Notes: generated from the sequence alone by a model not told the origin. A stretch of DNA of 30,624 bases from ZCTH02-B3 sp036563895 (GCA_036563895.1 DATCLN010000111.1:1-30624); one strand, 5' to 3'. Shown: positions 1-8,762, counted from the stretch's first letter. A program made the numbers and translations.

Positions 1-15
1 CGCGGGCCTCCGTTT

Positions 16-1380
16 TCAGCCCGCCGTCCAGGGGCGGCTCCGCTTCCGGCGGGAAGCGGCGGCCGAAGGGGCGTCGGCGGTTTTCGGTTTTTCCTTGTTT
101 TTGCGTTCCCGATTTTCCTTCGAAGCGGTTTTCGCCTTTGACGTTTTGGCCTGTGAGTCGCTTCCCCGTTCCGCGCTCCCTTCATTTCCGCCGCCGGCGT
201 CCGTCCCGTCCGGGCGTCCGCCCGCGCTTTCCCCGGTCCCCGCCGGCGAATAAACCGGGTAAGGATACCCCGTCATCGGCGGCGGATACCCCTGTGCATA
301 AGGATACCCTGGCGGGGGCGGAAAATCCGCCGCCGGAGGATAGCCCGCCATCCCGGCCTGAAGCGGCTGCGGCGGATAATACGGCAGCGCCGGCATAGGA
401 TGCGGATACGGCGTCCACAGCCGCCAAAGGGGCTGCGCCGGCATCAAGGGAGACAGATAGGGATCGCCCGCGTACAGAACGGAATGGCTGCCTTCGGCCT
501 GGGCATACATCGCATCAGGCGCGGACCAGCCGGCCCCCAGCCCGGGATACGCCTCGGCGGCAGAGGCCGAAGGCATCCCCGCGCCCTTCGAGCCGCCGGT
601 ACCGCCGCAGCCGCAATCCGGTTTCCCCGCCGGCCAGCCCGGCGCTCCGGGCCCCGCCATCGGCTGCAGCCCGTGAAACATTTCCGGCGCGCAACCGTAA
701 GGCCAGGGCGCCAGGGGCGCATGCCACACCGCGTGAGGCGGGTACAGGGGCTGGACGGGAGGCGGACACGGGATCTGGGCCGGATGTTCCGCGGGCGCCG
801 CGGACGGAGCGGGCGCCTCCATCGGCGCCGCTCCCGCTTTCACCGGCGGAATCGGAATCGCCTTGAACAAATCGGAAAATTTCTCCGGCTCGAAAGTGAA
901 CGGCAGCCCCTCCGCCGCGGGCGGCGGAGTCAACTTCTCCGCCGGCTTCTCCGGCGCCTGCCCCGCCGGTTTCACCGAGGTGTCGGCTTTGCCGTGCGCG
1001 CCGGCGTAACCGGGCGCGTGGCCGGGCTGCGCAGCCTGGGGCTGCGGCGGATGGCCGGGCACCTTCGGGATGTTGACGATTTCCCCGGTGAGAAGCACGT
1101 GCGGATTTTTCAGATGCGGATTGGCCTTGATCAGAGTGGAAAGGGGAATGCCCCAGGCCTTGGCCAGCTTCCAGAGCGTATCGCCCTGCTTGACCTTGTG
1201 CTGGTGGATCAGCTCGGGCCGCGGCTGGGCCGCCGCCGGGATTTTGACCTTCATGCCCGGATGGATCACGTCCGGATTTTGGATTTGCGGGTTGGCTTTG
1301 ATCAGCTCATCCAGGGATACGCCGTGCTTCTGGGCGATGCCCCACAGCGTTTCCCCTTCCTTGACCACATGGAGTTTCAC
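16..1380 (-). CDS. safA: SafA-like spore coat morphogenetic protein, two LysM domains
   Basis: A 454-residue protein with two N-terminal LysM modules (about residues 2-48 and 60-106), each showing the GETLW or GDTLW signature and ending in an IP motif. The rest is a long Pro/Tyr/Gly/Ala-rich tail with a CGCGG cysteine cluster, typical of coat proteins. B. subtilis SafA binds cortex peptidoglycan through LysM, is recruited by SpoVID and organises the inner coat. SafA there usually has one clear LysM; two are present here. The start is fixed by AGGAGGG seven bases upstream of the ATG. Synteny (downstream of obg-pheB-pheA genes, as in Bacillus) supports the name. Residues 106-180 form a Pro/Ala linker that may carry the SpoVID-contact segment; this is inference. 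Alternative reading: a generic LysM exosporium or coat protein. Confidence 0.8.
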   Translation of the reverse strand: MKLHVVKEGETLWGIAQKHGVSLDELIKANPQIQNPDVIHPGMKVKIPAAAQPRPELIHQHKVKQGDTLWKLAKAWGIPLSTLIKANPHLKNPHVLLTGEIVNIPKVPGHPPQPQAAQPGHAPGYAGAHGKADTSVKPAGQAPEKPAEKLTPPPAAEGLPFTFEPEKFSDLFKAIPIPPVKAGAAPMEAPAPSAAPAEHPAQIPCPPPVQPLYPPHAVWHAPLAPWPYGCAPEMFHGLQPMAGPGAPGWPAGKPDCGCGGTGGSKGAGMPSASAAEAYPGLGAGWSAPDAMYAQAEGSHSVLYAGDPYLSPLMPAQPLWRLWTPYPHPMPALPYYPPQPLQAGMAGYPPAADFPPPPGYPYAQGYPPPMTGYPYPVYSPAGTGESAGGRPDGTDAGGGNEGSAERGSDSQAKTSKAKTASKENRERKNKEKPKTADAPSAAASRRKRSRPWTAG

Positions 1381-1467
1381 GCCGTTCCCTCCTGACTGCT
1401 GTAGGTCCGCTCTGGGCTTATGACACTACATCCTATGCAGCAGGTGGGCGTTTGACATCCCCGCGGC

Positions 1468-1500
1468 AAAAAAACGCCCCCGGCGCCGAAGCGCCGGAGG
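1468..1500 (-). terminator. Intrinsic terminator after ilvE
   Basis: A perfect 7-bp GC stem (1480-1486 with 1491-1497) closes a CGAA tetraloop. On the minus strand it is followed after a short GGGCG stretch by seven T (complement of 1468-1474). It lies 47 bases past the ilvE stop and closes the amino-acid operon before safA. Confidence 0.75.
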
Positions 1501-1546
1501 CCGTGCGTGAGAAAGCGCTTAAAAATTGTGTCCCGGACGGCGCACC

Positions 1547-2428
1547 TCAGTCGAACGCGCGCACGCCGTCCACATAAACCAGCTTTCGGAATTCCTGCAG
1601 CAAATGCGTCGTGATGGGGCCCGCCTTGCCTTCGCCGATGATCCGCCCGTCCACTTCCCGCACGGCGATCACTTCGGCGGCGGTGCCGGTGAAAAACACC
1701 TCGTCCGCCACATAGACGTCATGCAGCGCGAACGGTTCTTCCCGCAGCGGGTAGCCGAGCTTGTGGCACAGCTCGATGATGGCGCCGCGGGTGATTCCTT
1801 CCAGGGCTCCCACATAGGCCGGAGGCGTGTACACGACACCCTTTTTGACGATAAAGATGTTGTCGCCGGTGCCTTCCGTCACGTACCCCTGGGCGTTGAG
1901 CATGATCGATTCGCCGACGCCCGCCAGGTTGGCCTGGATTTTGGCCAGGATGTTGTTGAGGTAGTTGAGCGACTTGATCTTCGGGTTGAGCGCGTCGGGA
2001 ATGTTGCGGCGCGTGCTGACGGATACCGTGCGAAGCCCGTTGCGGTAGGCTTCCTCCGGATAGATGGACAGCTCTTCCACGATGATGATGACCCACGGCT
2101 GCGGGCAACGGAGCGGGTCAAGCCCGAGATTGCCGGGACCGCGCGACACGACCAGGCGGATGTAGCCGTCGCGCATGTTGTTCTTGCGCACCGTTTCCAC
2201 GACCGCGTCCTGCATCTCCTGGAACGAGAGCGGGATTTTCAGGTCGATGGACTTGGCCGAATCGTACAGGCGGTCCAGATGCTCCTTCAGGCGGAAAATG
2301 TTCCCGCCGTAAATCCGGATGCCCTCGAAGATGCCGTCTCCGTACAGGAACCCGTGGTCGTAGACGGACACCTTGGCGTTTTCCCTGGTCACGAACTCGC
2401 CGTTGATGTAGATCCACTGCTCTGCCAT
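1547..2428 (-). CDS. ilvE: Branched-chain amino acid aminotransferase
   Basis: A 293-residue class IV PLP aminotransferase that transfers the amino group between glutamate and the keto acids of Leu, Ile and Val. Visible family marks are the YDHGFLYGDGIFEG segment near the N-terminus (residues 23-36), the presumed PLP lysine K152 in the IKSLNYLNN motif, and the TEGTGDN phosphate-binding segment at 184-190. Length is normal for the family. The start has GGAGGT about six bases upstream. It is the last gene of the pheB-hom-thrC-thrB-pheA-ilvE run, 37 bases after the pheA stop, so its product would act on isoleucine made from the threonine encoded upstream. Fold type IV enzymes also include D-amino acid transaminase and ADC lyase; the overall match favours IlvE. 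Confidence 0.92.
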   Translation of the reverse strand: MAEQWIYINGEFVTRENAKVSVYDHGFLYGDGIFEGIRIYGGNIFRLKEHLDRLYDSAKSIDLKIPLSFQEMQDAVVETVRKNNMRDGYIRLVVSRGPGNLGLDPLRCPQPWVIIIVEELSIYPEEAYRNGLRTVSVSTRRNIPDALNPKIKSLNYLNNILAKIQANLAGVGESIMLNAQGYVTEGTGDNIFIVKKGVVYTPPAYVGALEGITRGAIIELCHKLGYPLREEPFALHDVYVADEVFFTGTAAEVIAVREVDGRIIGEGKAGPITTHLLQEFRKLVYVDGVRAFD

Positions 2429-2465
2429 TCATCGCACCTCCAGAAGATGTTCGAGAAGTTTTTTT

Positions 2466-3389
2466 TCAATCCCGGGCGCCGCTTTCCTTCCCGGGAGGCG
2501 CTGTCCCGCCCGGTGGCTCCCCATCGTAGGAGAAGCTGGGATAGGACCCCAATATGCGAACCTGACAGCCGATCGCCTCGATTTCGGCGAGGGCCGCGGG
2601 AAGCAGCACGCTGTCCAGCGACATCTCGATATCGATATAGAAATAGTAGTTGCCCAGTTTCTTGCGGGTTGGCCGCGATTCGATGCGGGACAGATTGATC
2701 CGCCTCCACGCGAATGCGGACAACACCTGGTGGAGCGCGCCCGGATAATCTTCCGGAAGCGTGACCAGGATGCTGGTCTTGTGCATGTTGGCATCCGGAC
2801 GTTCGAAGGGCGCATGGCCGACCAGGAAAAAGCGGGTGAAATTGTTGTCGTGGTCCATCACGCGCGGCTCCAGCACGTCCAATCCCATGTTTTCCGCCGC
2901 GATCCGGGTGCCGATGGCCGCCCATCCCCGTCCAGGGTTGTCCTTCACGATCTCGACCGCCTCGGAAGTGCTGCTGACCGTGACGGGCTCCGCGTGCGGC
3001 AGGCGGGAACGCAAAAACTTGGTGCACTGGGCCATCGCCACCGGGTGGCTGTACACACGGACGATTTTCTGCGGATCCCAGCCGCCCTCTTCGGCCCTGG
3101 TCTCGTCGAACCGCCCGATCAGATGGAGCACCGACGGATACACCCATTCCGCCCGCACCGGCAGGTCCACTTCGTGCACCAGCCAGTCCAGGTGCAGGCT
3201 GACGGAACCCTCGATGGTATTTTCGATGGGCACGACGCTCCAGTCCGTCTCTCCCCGGACGGTGGCCTGGAAGACGTCGGAGATCATTTTGCAGTAAACG
3301 TATTCCACTTCCTGGCCGCGGAACAGATGCCGCGCCGCTTCGTCGGACACGGTGTTGCGGGGCAGCAGCGCGACCCGTCTGACACTCAT
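2466..3389 (-). CDS. pheA: Prephenate dehydratase with C-terminal ACT domain
   Basis: A 307-residue enzyme converting prephenate to phenylpyruvate, the committed step to phenylalanine. It shows the IENTIEGSV segment (55-63), the catalytic TRF motif at 185-187, and an ACT regulatory domain from about 204 with GALHQVL and the Phe-binding ESRP motif at 237-240. The frame is open 38 codons further upstream, but the start at 3389 is chosen because its ATG overlaps the thrB stop as ATGA and a GGGGGTGG element lies just upstream. The usual N-terminal GPxGT(F/Y) loop is replaced by LLPRNTVSDEA. It sits between thrB and ilvE and is probably inhibited by Phe through the ACT domain. Confidence 0.93.
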   Translation of the reverse strand: MSVRRVALLPRNTVSDEAARHLFRGQEVEYVYCKMISDVFQATVRGETDWSVVPIENTIEGSVSLHLDWLVHEVDLPVRAEWVYPSVLHLIGRFDETRAEEGGWDPQKIVRVYSHPVAMAQCTKFLRSRLPHAEPVTVSSTSEAVEIVKDNPGRGWAAIGTRIAAENMGLDVLEPRVMDHDNNFTRFFLVGHAPFERPDANMHKTSILVTLPEDYPGALHQVLSAFAWRRINLSRIESRPTRKKLGNYYFYIDIEMSLDSVLLPAALAEIEAIGCQVRILGSYPSFSYDGEPPGGTAPPGKESGARD

Positions 3390-4387
3390 GCGCCCACCCC
3401 CGTTTCCAGCGGTTTCAGCAGGCGGTCCGGAGGCAGCTGGAAGTCGGGATGGCCCTCGTCCAGCGCCACCGCCGCCGCGCCGCGCGGGCACGGCTTCAGC
3501 CACAGCATCGTGCAGCCGCCCGACGGCCGCATCGTCTCCCGCAAAAACCGCTCCAGCTCGTCCCGCCGCCGGCTGCCCTTGTCCACGAGCACCAGCACCG
3601 CCGGCCCCGCGCCGGACAGCACCGCGGCCAGGGCGCCGTGGCGCTGGGCTTCCCGCAGGACGGTCTCCAGCCCCGGCACGAGCTTCGCGCGGTAGGGCTG
3701 ATGAAGCCGGTCGCGCATGGCGCGGCCGAGCAGATCGAGCCTGCCGGTGGCCAGCGCCGCCGTCAGCAGGGCGCTTTGGCCGACGTTGAAGGCCGCGTCG
3801 GCGAAATCCACCTGCTTCGGCAGCACGTCCCGCGATTTGGCGGTGGACAGTTCGTATTCCGGAACCGCCACCAGCACTTCCAGCGCTTCGGGAGGTTCAA
3901 GCCGCACCGCCTCCGCCCGGTCGCCGTCCCACGCGGCGGCGACGATGCCGCCGAACAGGCAGGCGCCCACGTTGTCCGGGTGCCGTTCCATGCGCATCGC
4001 CAGCTGGAACAGCTCGTCCCGGGACAGCGCGTCTCCGACCAGCGCGTTGGCGGCGCACAGGGCGCCCACAATGGCGGCCGCGCTGCTGCCCAGCCCGCGG
4101 GTCGAAGGAATGTCGCTGCGGACGGTGATGGCCAGTTCCGGGCAATCGGCGCCCGTCTCATGGAACACCAGCTGCGCCGCGCGGTAGACGAGATTCGTTT
4201 TGTCGGCCGGAACGCCCTGCAGCTGGTCCCCCAGCAGGGTGATCGTGGTCGTGTCGGCCGGACGCAGATCAATCCATGTGTACAGCGAAAGGGCCATGCC
4301 GAGCGAGTCGAAACCCGGGCCCAGGTTGGCCGTGCTGGCCGGCGCCCGGGCGACCGCGCGGCGGTGGATGCGCATGCCGGCCATCAC
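3386..4387 (-). CDS. thrB: Homoserine kinase (GHMP family)
   Basis: A 333-residue GHMP kinase that phosphorylates homoserine at the penultimate step of threonine synthesis. It has the N-terminal NLGPGFDSLG segment (21-30) and the GHMP ATP-binding motif PSTRGLGSSAAA (94-105), plus a GAGPAVLVLV segment near the C-terminus. The start shown is a GTG overlapping the thrC stop; an ATG immediately after it (first base 4384) also overlaps that stop. GGAGGG lies six bases before the GTG and nine before the ATG, so either is possible. The 3' end overlaps pheA as ATGA. Both overlaps point to tight translational coupling. Confidence 0.95.
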   Translation of the reverse strand: MMAGMRIHRRAVARAPASTANLGPGFDSLGMALSLYTWIDLRPADTTTITLLGDQLQGVPADKTNLVYRAAQLVFHETGADCPELAITVRSDIPSTRGLGSSAAAIVGALCAANALVGDALSRDELFQLAMRMERHPDNVGACLFGGIVAAAWDGDRAEAVRLEPPEALEVLVAVPEYELSTAKSRDVLPKQVDFADAAFNVGQSALLTAALATGRLDLLGRAMRDRLHQPYRAKLVPGLETVLREAQRHGALAAVLSGAGPAVLVLVDKGSRRRDELERFLRETMRPSGGCTMLWLKPCPRGAAAVALDEGHPDFQLPPDRLLKPLETGVGA

Positions 4388-5460
4388 GGTTCACCCTCCG
4401 GCGGCGAAAGCCGCGCGATGGCCTCCAGCACCGCCGCCTTGTCGGCCGGCACGGTGACGGGCTCGGTGCGCGCCGAACGAACGGCGATGTCCGGGTCCTT
4501 CAGCCCGTGCCCGGTCAGCACGCACACCACCTTTTCCCCGCCGCGGAAAACGCCTTCCCGCTTCAGCTTGCGCACGCCCGCCAGCGAAGCGGCAGATGCG
4601 GGTTCGGCGAAAATGCCTTCCCTTGCGGCAAGCATCCGGTAAGCTTCCAGAATCTCCTCGTCGGTGACGAAATCGATGCGTCCGCCGGACTCCTCGGCGG
4701 CGGCCGCCGCCGTCTTCCAGCTGGCCGGATTGCCGATGCGGATCGCCGTGGCCACCGTCTCGGGATTCGGGATCGGGTGTCCCCGCACGATCGCGGCGGC
4801 GCCTTCCGCCTCGAAGCCGATCATTTTCGGCAGCGAGCGGATGCGGCCGGCCGCGTGGTATTCCTTGAACCCCTTCCAGTAGGCGGAGATGTTGCCCGCG
4901 TTGCCGACGGGGATGGCCAGGTAGTCCGGCGGGCCGCCCAGCTGGTCGCACACTTCGAACGCCGCCGTTTTCTGGCCTTCGATGCGGTACGGATTGACGG
5001 AATTGACCAGCGTGATCGGATGGGTGGCGGTGATCTCCCGGGCGATTTCCAGCGCGCGGTCAAAATTGCCCTCGATGGCGATCACCTTGGCACCGTAAAT
5101 GACCGCCTGCGCCAGCTTGCCCAGGGCGATGTTTCCGCTCGGGATGAGCACGATGCAGCCCAGTTTCGCCCGCGCGGCGTACGCCGCCGCAGACGCCGAC
5201 GTGTTGCCGGTGGAGGCGCACATGATGGTGCGGCTTCCTTCTTCCACCGCCTTGGCGACGGCCACCACCATGCCGCGGTCCTTGAACGATCCGGTGGGAT
5301 TGAGCCCTTCGTATTTGAAATACAGGTCAAGACCGAGTTCTTCCGAGAGCCGTCCGGCGCGGATGAGCGGCGTATTGCCCTCCAGCAGGGTAAGCCGCGG
5401 GGTCCGCTCCGTCACGGGCAAAAACGGTTCATAGGCGGCAATCAATCCTTGATAATGCAT
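4384..5460 (-). CDS. thrC: Threonine synthase (PLP)
   Basis: A 358-residue fold type II PLP enzyme converting O-phosphohomoserine to threonine. The PLP lysine is K60 in NPTGSFKDRG; the CASTGNTSASAAAYAARA segment and the later GNAGN loop match the PLP phosphate-binding regions of the short ThrC class. Length and lack of a long N-terminal extension match the Bacillus type. The start is supported by AAAGGAG seven bases upstream. The gene follows hom by 33 bases and overlaps thrB, giving the hom-thrC-thrB order also found in B. subtilis, though at another locus there. Confidence 0.96.
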   Translation of the reverse strand: MHYQGLIAAYEPFLPVTERTPRLTLLEGNTPLIRAGRLSEELGLDLYFKYEGLNPTGSFKDRGMVVAVAKAVEEGSRTIMCASTGNTSASAAAYAARAKLGCIVLIPSGNIALGKLAQAVIYGAKVIAIEGNFDRALEIAREITATHPITLVNSVNPYRIEGQKTAAFEVCDQLGGPPDYLAIPVGNAGNISAYWKGFKEYHAAGRIRSLPKMIGFEAEGAAAIVRGHPIPNPETVATAIRIGNPASWKTAAAAAEESGGRIDFVTDEEILEAYRMLAAREGIFAEPASAASLAGVRKLKREGVFRGGEKVVCVLTGHGLKDPDIAVRSARTEPVTVPADKAAVLEAIARLSPPEGEP

Positions 5461-5493
5461 GTCATGACTCCTTTGTCTGTGGATGGGACGGGT

Positions 5494-6786
5494 TCATCCC
5501 TCGACGCGGTACACGCTTTTCACTTTCCTGACCACCTCGAGGCTCTCGAGGCGCCCGGCCACGGCGCCGAACGCCGCCTTGGCCGCATGGTGCGTGATGA
5601 TGATCAGATCGGCGCAGCCCGACGAATCCCCCGACGAAGGCTGCATGACCGATTCAATGCTGACGTTGAAATCGGCAAACACCCGGGCGATCTGCGCCAG
5701 CACGCCCGCGCGGTCTTCCACGTGCAGCAGGAGGAAAAACTTCGACGCGATCTGCTCGTCGGTCTTCAGCTTTTTCTCGCGATAGGGGACGACGGCCCAC
5801 TTGCCGCTGACGCCGAGCTTCATGTTTTTCGCCGCGGCGACCAGGTCCGCCACCACCGACGTCGCCGTCGGAAGCTGGCCCGCGCCGGGTCCGTAAAACA
5901 TCGTTTCGCCGACCGCTTCGCCATAGACGCAGACGGCGTTGAAAACACCGTTCACCGACGCGAGGGGATGGCTCTTGCGGATCATCGTCGGCTGCACGCT
6001 GACGCTGATCAGGTCGTCTTCATCCCGCTCGGCGATGCCGAGCAGCTTCAGCTCGTACCCGAGCTGCTTCGCGAAACGGATGTCTTCCTGCGTGACGGAA
6101 CGGATGCCGCGGACGTCCACGTCTTCCAGCGCGACGGGCGTTCTGAATCCCAGCGTGGCCAGAATCGCCATTTTGCGCGCCGCGTCCAGCCCGTCCACGT
6201 CCGACGTGGGGTCGGCCTCCGCATAGCCCAGCGCCTGGGCTTCCTTGAGGGCGCTCTCGTAGGCCGTCCCTTCCTGGCTCATTTTCGTCAGGATGTAGTT
6301 CGTCGTGCCGTTGACGATCCCCATGATCTTCGTGATCCGGTCGGAAGAGAAGCTTTCGATCAGCGTGCGGATGATGGGGATGCCTCCGGCGACGCTGGCT
6401 TCGAAGAAAACGTCGCATCCTTTCCCGCGAGCCTTGGCCATGATTTCCTGGCCGTGCAGGGCCATCAGGTCCTTGTTGGCGGTGACGACCTGTTTGCCGT
6501 GTTCCAGGGCGGCCAGAAGGTATTCCTTGGTCGGCTCGACGCCGCCCATCACCTCGATGAGAATGTCGATATCGGGATCGTGGATGACTTCCCACGGATC
6601 CTCCGTCAGTTTCGCCGGATCGACGGGAATTTCCCTTGTCTTGGTCTTGTCCTTCACCAGGATTTTTCGGATTTCAATCGGCGAACCGACCTGCCTTTGC
6701 AGATCTTCCTGGTGGCCTTCGACGATCCGCACCACGCCGGTGCCGACCGTGCCCAGTCCCAGAAGTCCGGCCCGGATCGGTTTCAT
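5494..6786 (-). CDS. hom: Homoserine dehydrogenase with ACT domain
   Basis: A 430-residue NAD(P)-dependent oxidoreductase reducing aspartate semialdehyde to homoserine. It has the Rossmann GLGTVGTG motif (10-17), the TANK motif (102-105), the catalytic stretch DPTSDVDGLDAARKMAI (192-208) with a conserved lysine at 205, and a C-terminal ACT domain (about 350-428) likely to bind threonine. The frame is open a further 29 codons upstream, but the start at 6786 is preferred: AGGAGGG lies six bases upstream and the protein then begins at the Rossmann strand. It is the second gene of the operon, 70 bases after pheB. Confidence 0.96.
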   Translation of the reverse strand: MKPIRAGLLGLGTVGTGVVRIVEGHQEDLQRQVGSPIEIRKILVKDKTKTREIPVDPAKLTEDPWEVIHDPDIDILIEVMGGVEPTKEYLLAALEHGKQVVTANKDLMALHGQEIMAKARGKGCDVFFEASVAGGIPIIRTLIESFSSDRITKIMGIVNGTTNYILTKMSQEGTAYESALKEAQALGYAEADPTSDVDGLDAARKMAILATLGFRTPVALEDVDVRGIRSVTQEDIRFAKQLGYELKLLGIAERDEDDLISVSVQPTMIRKSHPLASVNGVFNAVCVYGEAVGETMFYGPGAGQLPTATSVVADLVAAAKNMKLGVSGKWAVVPYREKKLKTDEQIASKFFLLLHVEDRAGVLAQIARVFADFNVSIESVMQPSSGDSSGCADLIIITHHAAKAAFGAVAGRLESLEVVRKVKSVYRVEG

Positions 6787-6856
6787 CTGTTTCCCTCCTG
6801 TCCCCTGTCCCTTTTCGTGCATGTCCCTTGCATGTGTGCCGCGTCCCTCGCCCGCC

Positions 6857-7294
6857 TCAGCCGCGGCCGACAATGGCCGCGCCGCGCACGCCGTCCAGCG
6901 TGCGAAGCCGTTCCAGGAGGGCGCCGGGTGCGGCGCCGGATTCCGACATGTCCAGCGAAACGACCACGTTCGCCACGCCCCGGAGCGGAATCGACTGGGA
7001 AATGGTCAGCACGTTGCCTCCGCCGTCGGCGAGCGCCCCGAGCACCCTCGACAGCACGCCTGACCGGTGCTCCAGATCCAGGGCCAGCGTGACGATCCGG
7101 TCCGGCTGCGCCTGTTCCAGCGGGTACACCCCGTCCTTGTATTTGTAAAACGCGCTCCGGCTGAGCCCGACCCGTTCCGCCGCCTCGTGCACCGTGGACG
7201 CTTCCCCGCGGCGCAGGAGATCCTTGGCCATCTCCGTCTTCAGAATGCCCTCGGGCAGCAAATCTTCCCGGACGACGTAGTAACGGTGGGACAT
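6857..7294 (-). CDS. pheB: PheB-type ACT domain protein (UPF0735)
   Basis: A 145-residue protein with an N-terminal helix-turn-helix-like stretch (about 34-56, TVHEAAERVGLSRSAFYKYK) followed by an ACT domain (about 67-145, LALDLEHRSGVLSRVLGALA). This matches the pheB/YszB family found next to pheA in Bacilli. Its biochemical role is not established; the architecture suggests an amino-acid-sensing regulator, which is inference. The start is set by GGGAGGA seven bases upstream of the ATG; longer open sequence upstream overlaps obgE and has no coding support. It is the first gene of the operon, about 36 bases after the predicted transcription start. Confidence 0.88.
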   Translation of the reverse strand: MSHRYYVVREDLLPEGILKTEMAKDLLRRGEASTVHEAAERVGLSRSAFYKYKDGVYPLEQAQPDRIVTLALDLEHRSGVLSRVLGALADGGGNVLTISQSIPLRGVANVVVSLDMSESGAAPGALLERLRTLDGVRGAAIVGRG

Positions 7295-7337
7295 GATTCG
7301 TCCTCCCTGGAAAGACGAATGTATGCGTATAATGGAC

Positions 7338-7366
7338 ATTATAGCGGAAAGCGGCCTTCGGAACAA
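7338..7366 (-). promoter_or_regulatory. Sigma-A promoter of the pheB-hom-thrCB-pheA-ilvE operon
   Basis: On the minus strand, TTGTTC (7361-7366) and a perfect TATAAT (7338-7343) are separated by exactly 17 bases. It lies in the 115-base gap between obgE and pheB. The leader to pheB is only about 36 bases, so there is no room for a T-box or attenuator; control is more likely at initiation or by enzyme feedback. Confidence 0.8.
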
Positions 7367-7409
7367 CCGCCAATCGCGGTCACCATCCGCTTTTTTCCGC
7401 CGGATGCCG

Positions 7410-8756
7410 CTATCCGTCGCGATCCGTGTCGCCGTCCTCGTCCCCGCCGTAAAACTCGAACACGTGGTCGCCGATGCGGACCAGGTCGCCGTCCTTTGCG
7501 CCCTTTGCGCGCAACGCGTCGTCCACCCCCATGCGGCGGAGGATGCGCGCCAGGCGCACCGCCGCTTCATGGGACACCAGTTGGGTCCGCCGGACCAGCG
7601 CCTCGACCTTCGCGTTCTCGACGACGAATCCGCCGTTTTCCCGGCGAACCACGATGGGCTTGTCCTCTTCCTCCCGGTGCCGGAACACGACGCCCTCCGC
7701 CTCCGCGGGGCCGCTTGCCCCGGTTTTTGCCATGGCGGCTTCATTATCCTCCCGGCGCGCGTCCAGCATGTCGGCGATCTTGCGGACAAGTTCTTGCACG
7801 CCTTGGCGCGTCAGGGCGGAAATGGGGATGACCTCGATATCCGGCCTTGCCGCCGCCAGCCGCTCCCGGAAGCGCCGCAGCCTTTCTTCGGCTTCCGGCG
7901 CGTCCATCTTGCTGGCCGCCACGATTTGCGGCCGGCGCGCCAGCTCCGGATTGTAAAGCTCCAGTTCCCGGTTGACCGTCTCCCAGTTGGCGAACGGATC
8001 GCTGTCCTCCGGGCCGGACATGTCGACCACATGCACGATCACCCGGGTCCGTTCCGCGTGGCGCAAAAATTCGTGGCCGAGGCCCGCCCCCGCGTGGGCG
8101 CCCTCGATCAGCCCCGGCAGGTCGGCCAGCACGAAACTGCGAAAATCCCCCGCGTCGACGACGCCCAGATTCGGCGTCAGGGTGGTGAACGGATAATCGC
8201 CGATCTTCGGGCGGGCGGCGGAAACAACGGAAAGCAGCGTCGACTTGCCGGCGTTGGGCAGGCCGACAAGCCCCGCGTCGGCGAGCAGCTTCAGCTCGAG
8301 CACGACCCAGCGCTCCTCGCCTTCCTCGCCGTTTTCGGCAATGCGGGGGGCCGGGTTGCTCGGGCTTTTGAACCGGATGTTGCCCCTGCCGCCCCGGCCG
8401 CCCCGGGCGATGACCGCTTCCTGTCCGCGGCGCGTAAGGTCGGCGATGAGTTCCCCGGTCTCCGCGTCATACACGGAGGTGCCCGGAGGGACGCGGACGA
8501 TGAGATCCCTGCCGTTCCTTCCGTTCATGGACTTGCTTTTGCCGTTCTCTCCCCGCTCGGCCTTGAAATGCCTGTTGTAGCGGAAGTCCATGAGGGTGCG
8601 CAGTCCCTCGTCCACCCGGAAAATCACGTCGCCGCCCTTGCCGCCGTCGCCGCCCGCGGGTCCACCCTCGGGGATGTATTTCTCGCGGCGAAAGGCGACC
8701 ATGCCGTTGCCGCCGTCGCCGCCCTTGACGTAAATTTTTGCTCTGTCCACAAACAT
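7410..8756 (-). CDS. obgE: Obg GTPase (ObgE/CgtA)
   Basis: A 448-residue ribosome-associated GTPase essential in many bacteria, linked to 50S assembly, stress signalling and sporulation. Domains in order: glycine-rich Obg fold (1-158, many GG repeats), G domain with G1 GLPNAGKST (165-173), G3 DLPGLIEG (212-219) and an SKMD G4 variant, and a C-terminal OCT domain (about 355-440) of the Gram-positive type. The ATG has GGAGTG about eight bases upstream. It lies 6 bases after spo0B, the same pair as in B. subtilis, where Obg is needed for Spo0A activation. Confidence 0.97.
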   Translation of the reverse strand: MFVDRAKIYVKGGDGGNGMVAFRREKYIPEGGPAGGDGGKGGDVIFRVDEGLRTLMDFRYNRHFKAERGENGKSKSMNGRNGRDLIVRVPPGTSVYDAETGELIADLTRRGQEAVIARGGRGGRGNIRFKSPSNPAPRIAENGEEGEERWVVLELKLLADAGLVGLPNAGKSTLLSVVSAARPKIGDYPFTTLTPNLGVVDAGDFRSFVLADLPGLIEGAHAGAGLGHEFLRHAERTRVIVHVVDMSGPEDSDPFANWETVNRELELYNPELARRPQIVAASKMDAPEAEERLRRFRERLAAARPDIEVIPISALTRQGVQELVRKIADMLDARREDNEAAMAKTGASGPAEAEGVVFRHREEEDKPIVVRRENGGFVVENAKVEALVRRTQLVSHEAAVRLARILRRMGVDDALRAKGAKDGDLVRIGDHVFEFYGGDEDGDTDRDG

Positions 8757-8762
8757 GAACGA

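Noticed and set aside
2..24. Terminator of safA at the left edge
   Set aside because: GCGGGC/GCCCGC could pair around the stop codon with an 11-base loop, but any T-run lies outside the window.
1395..1445. Sigma-K or sigma-E promoter for safA
   Set aside because: CATAGGAT and CATAAGC occur upstream of safA, but no -35 at proper spacing fits either consensus well enough to call.
6787..6873. Longer homoserine dehydrogenase
   Set aside because: The extra 29 residues overlap pheB and carry no domain; AGGAGGG precedes the start at 6786.
4276..7092. A 938-codon open frame on the plus strand
   Set aside because: It lies antisense to thrB, thrC, hom and pheB, all with complete family motifs. High GC3 removes stops from the opposite strand.
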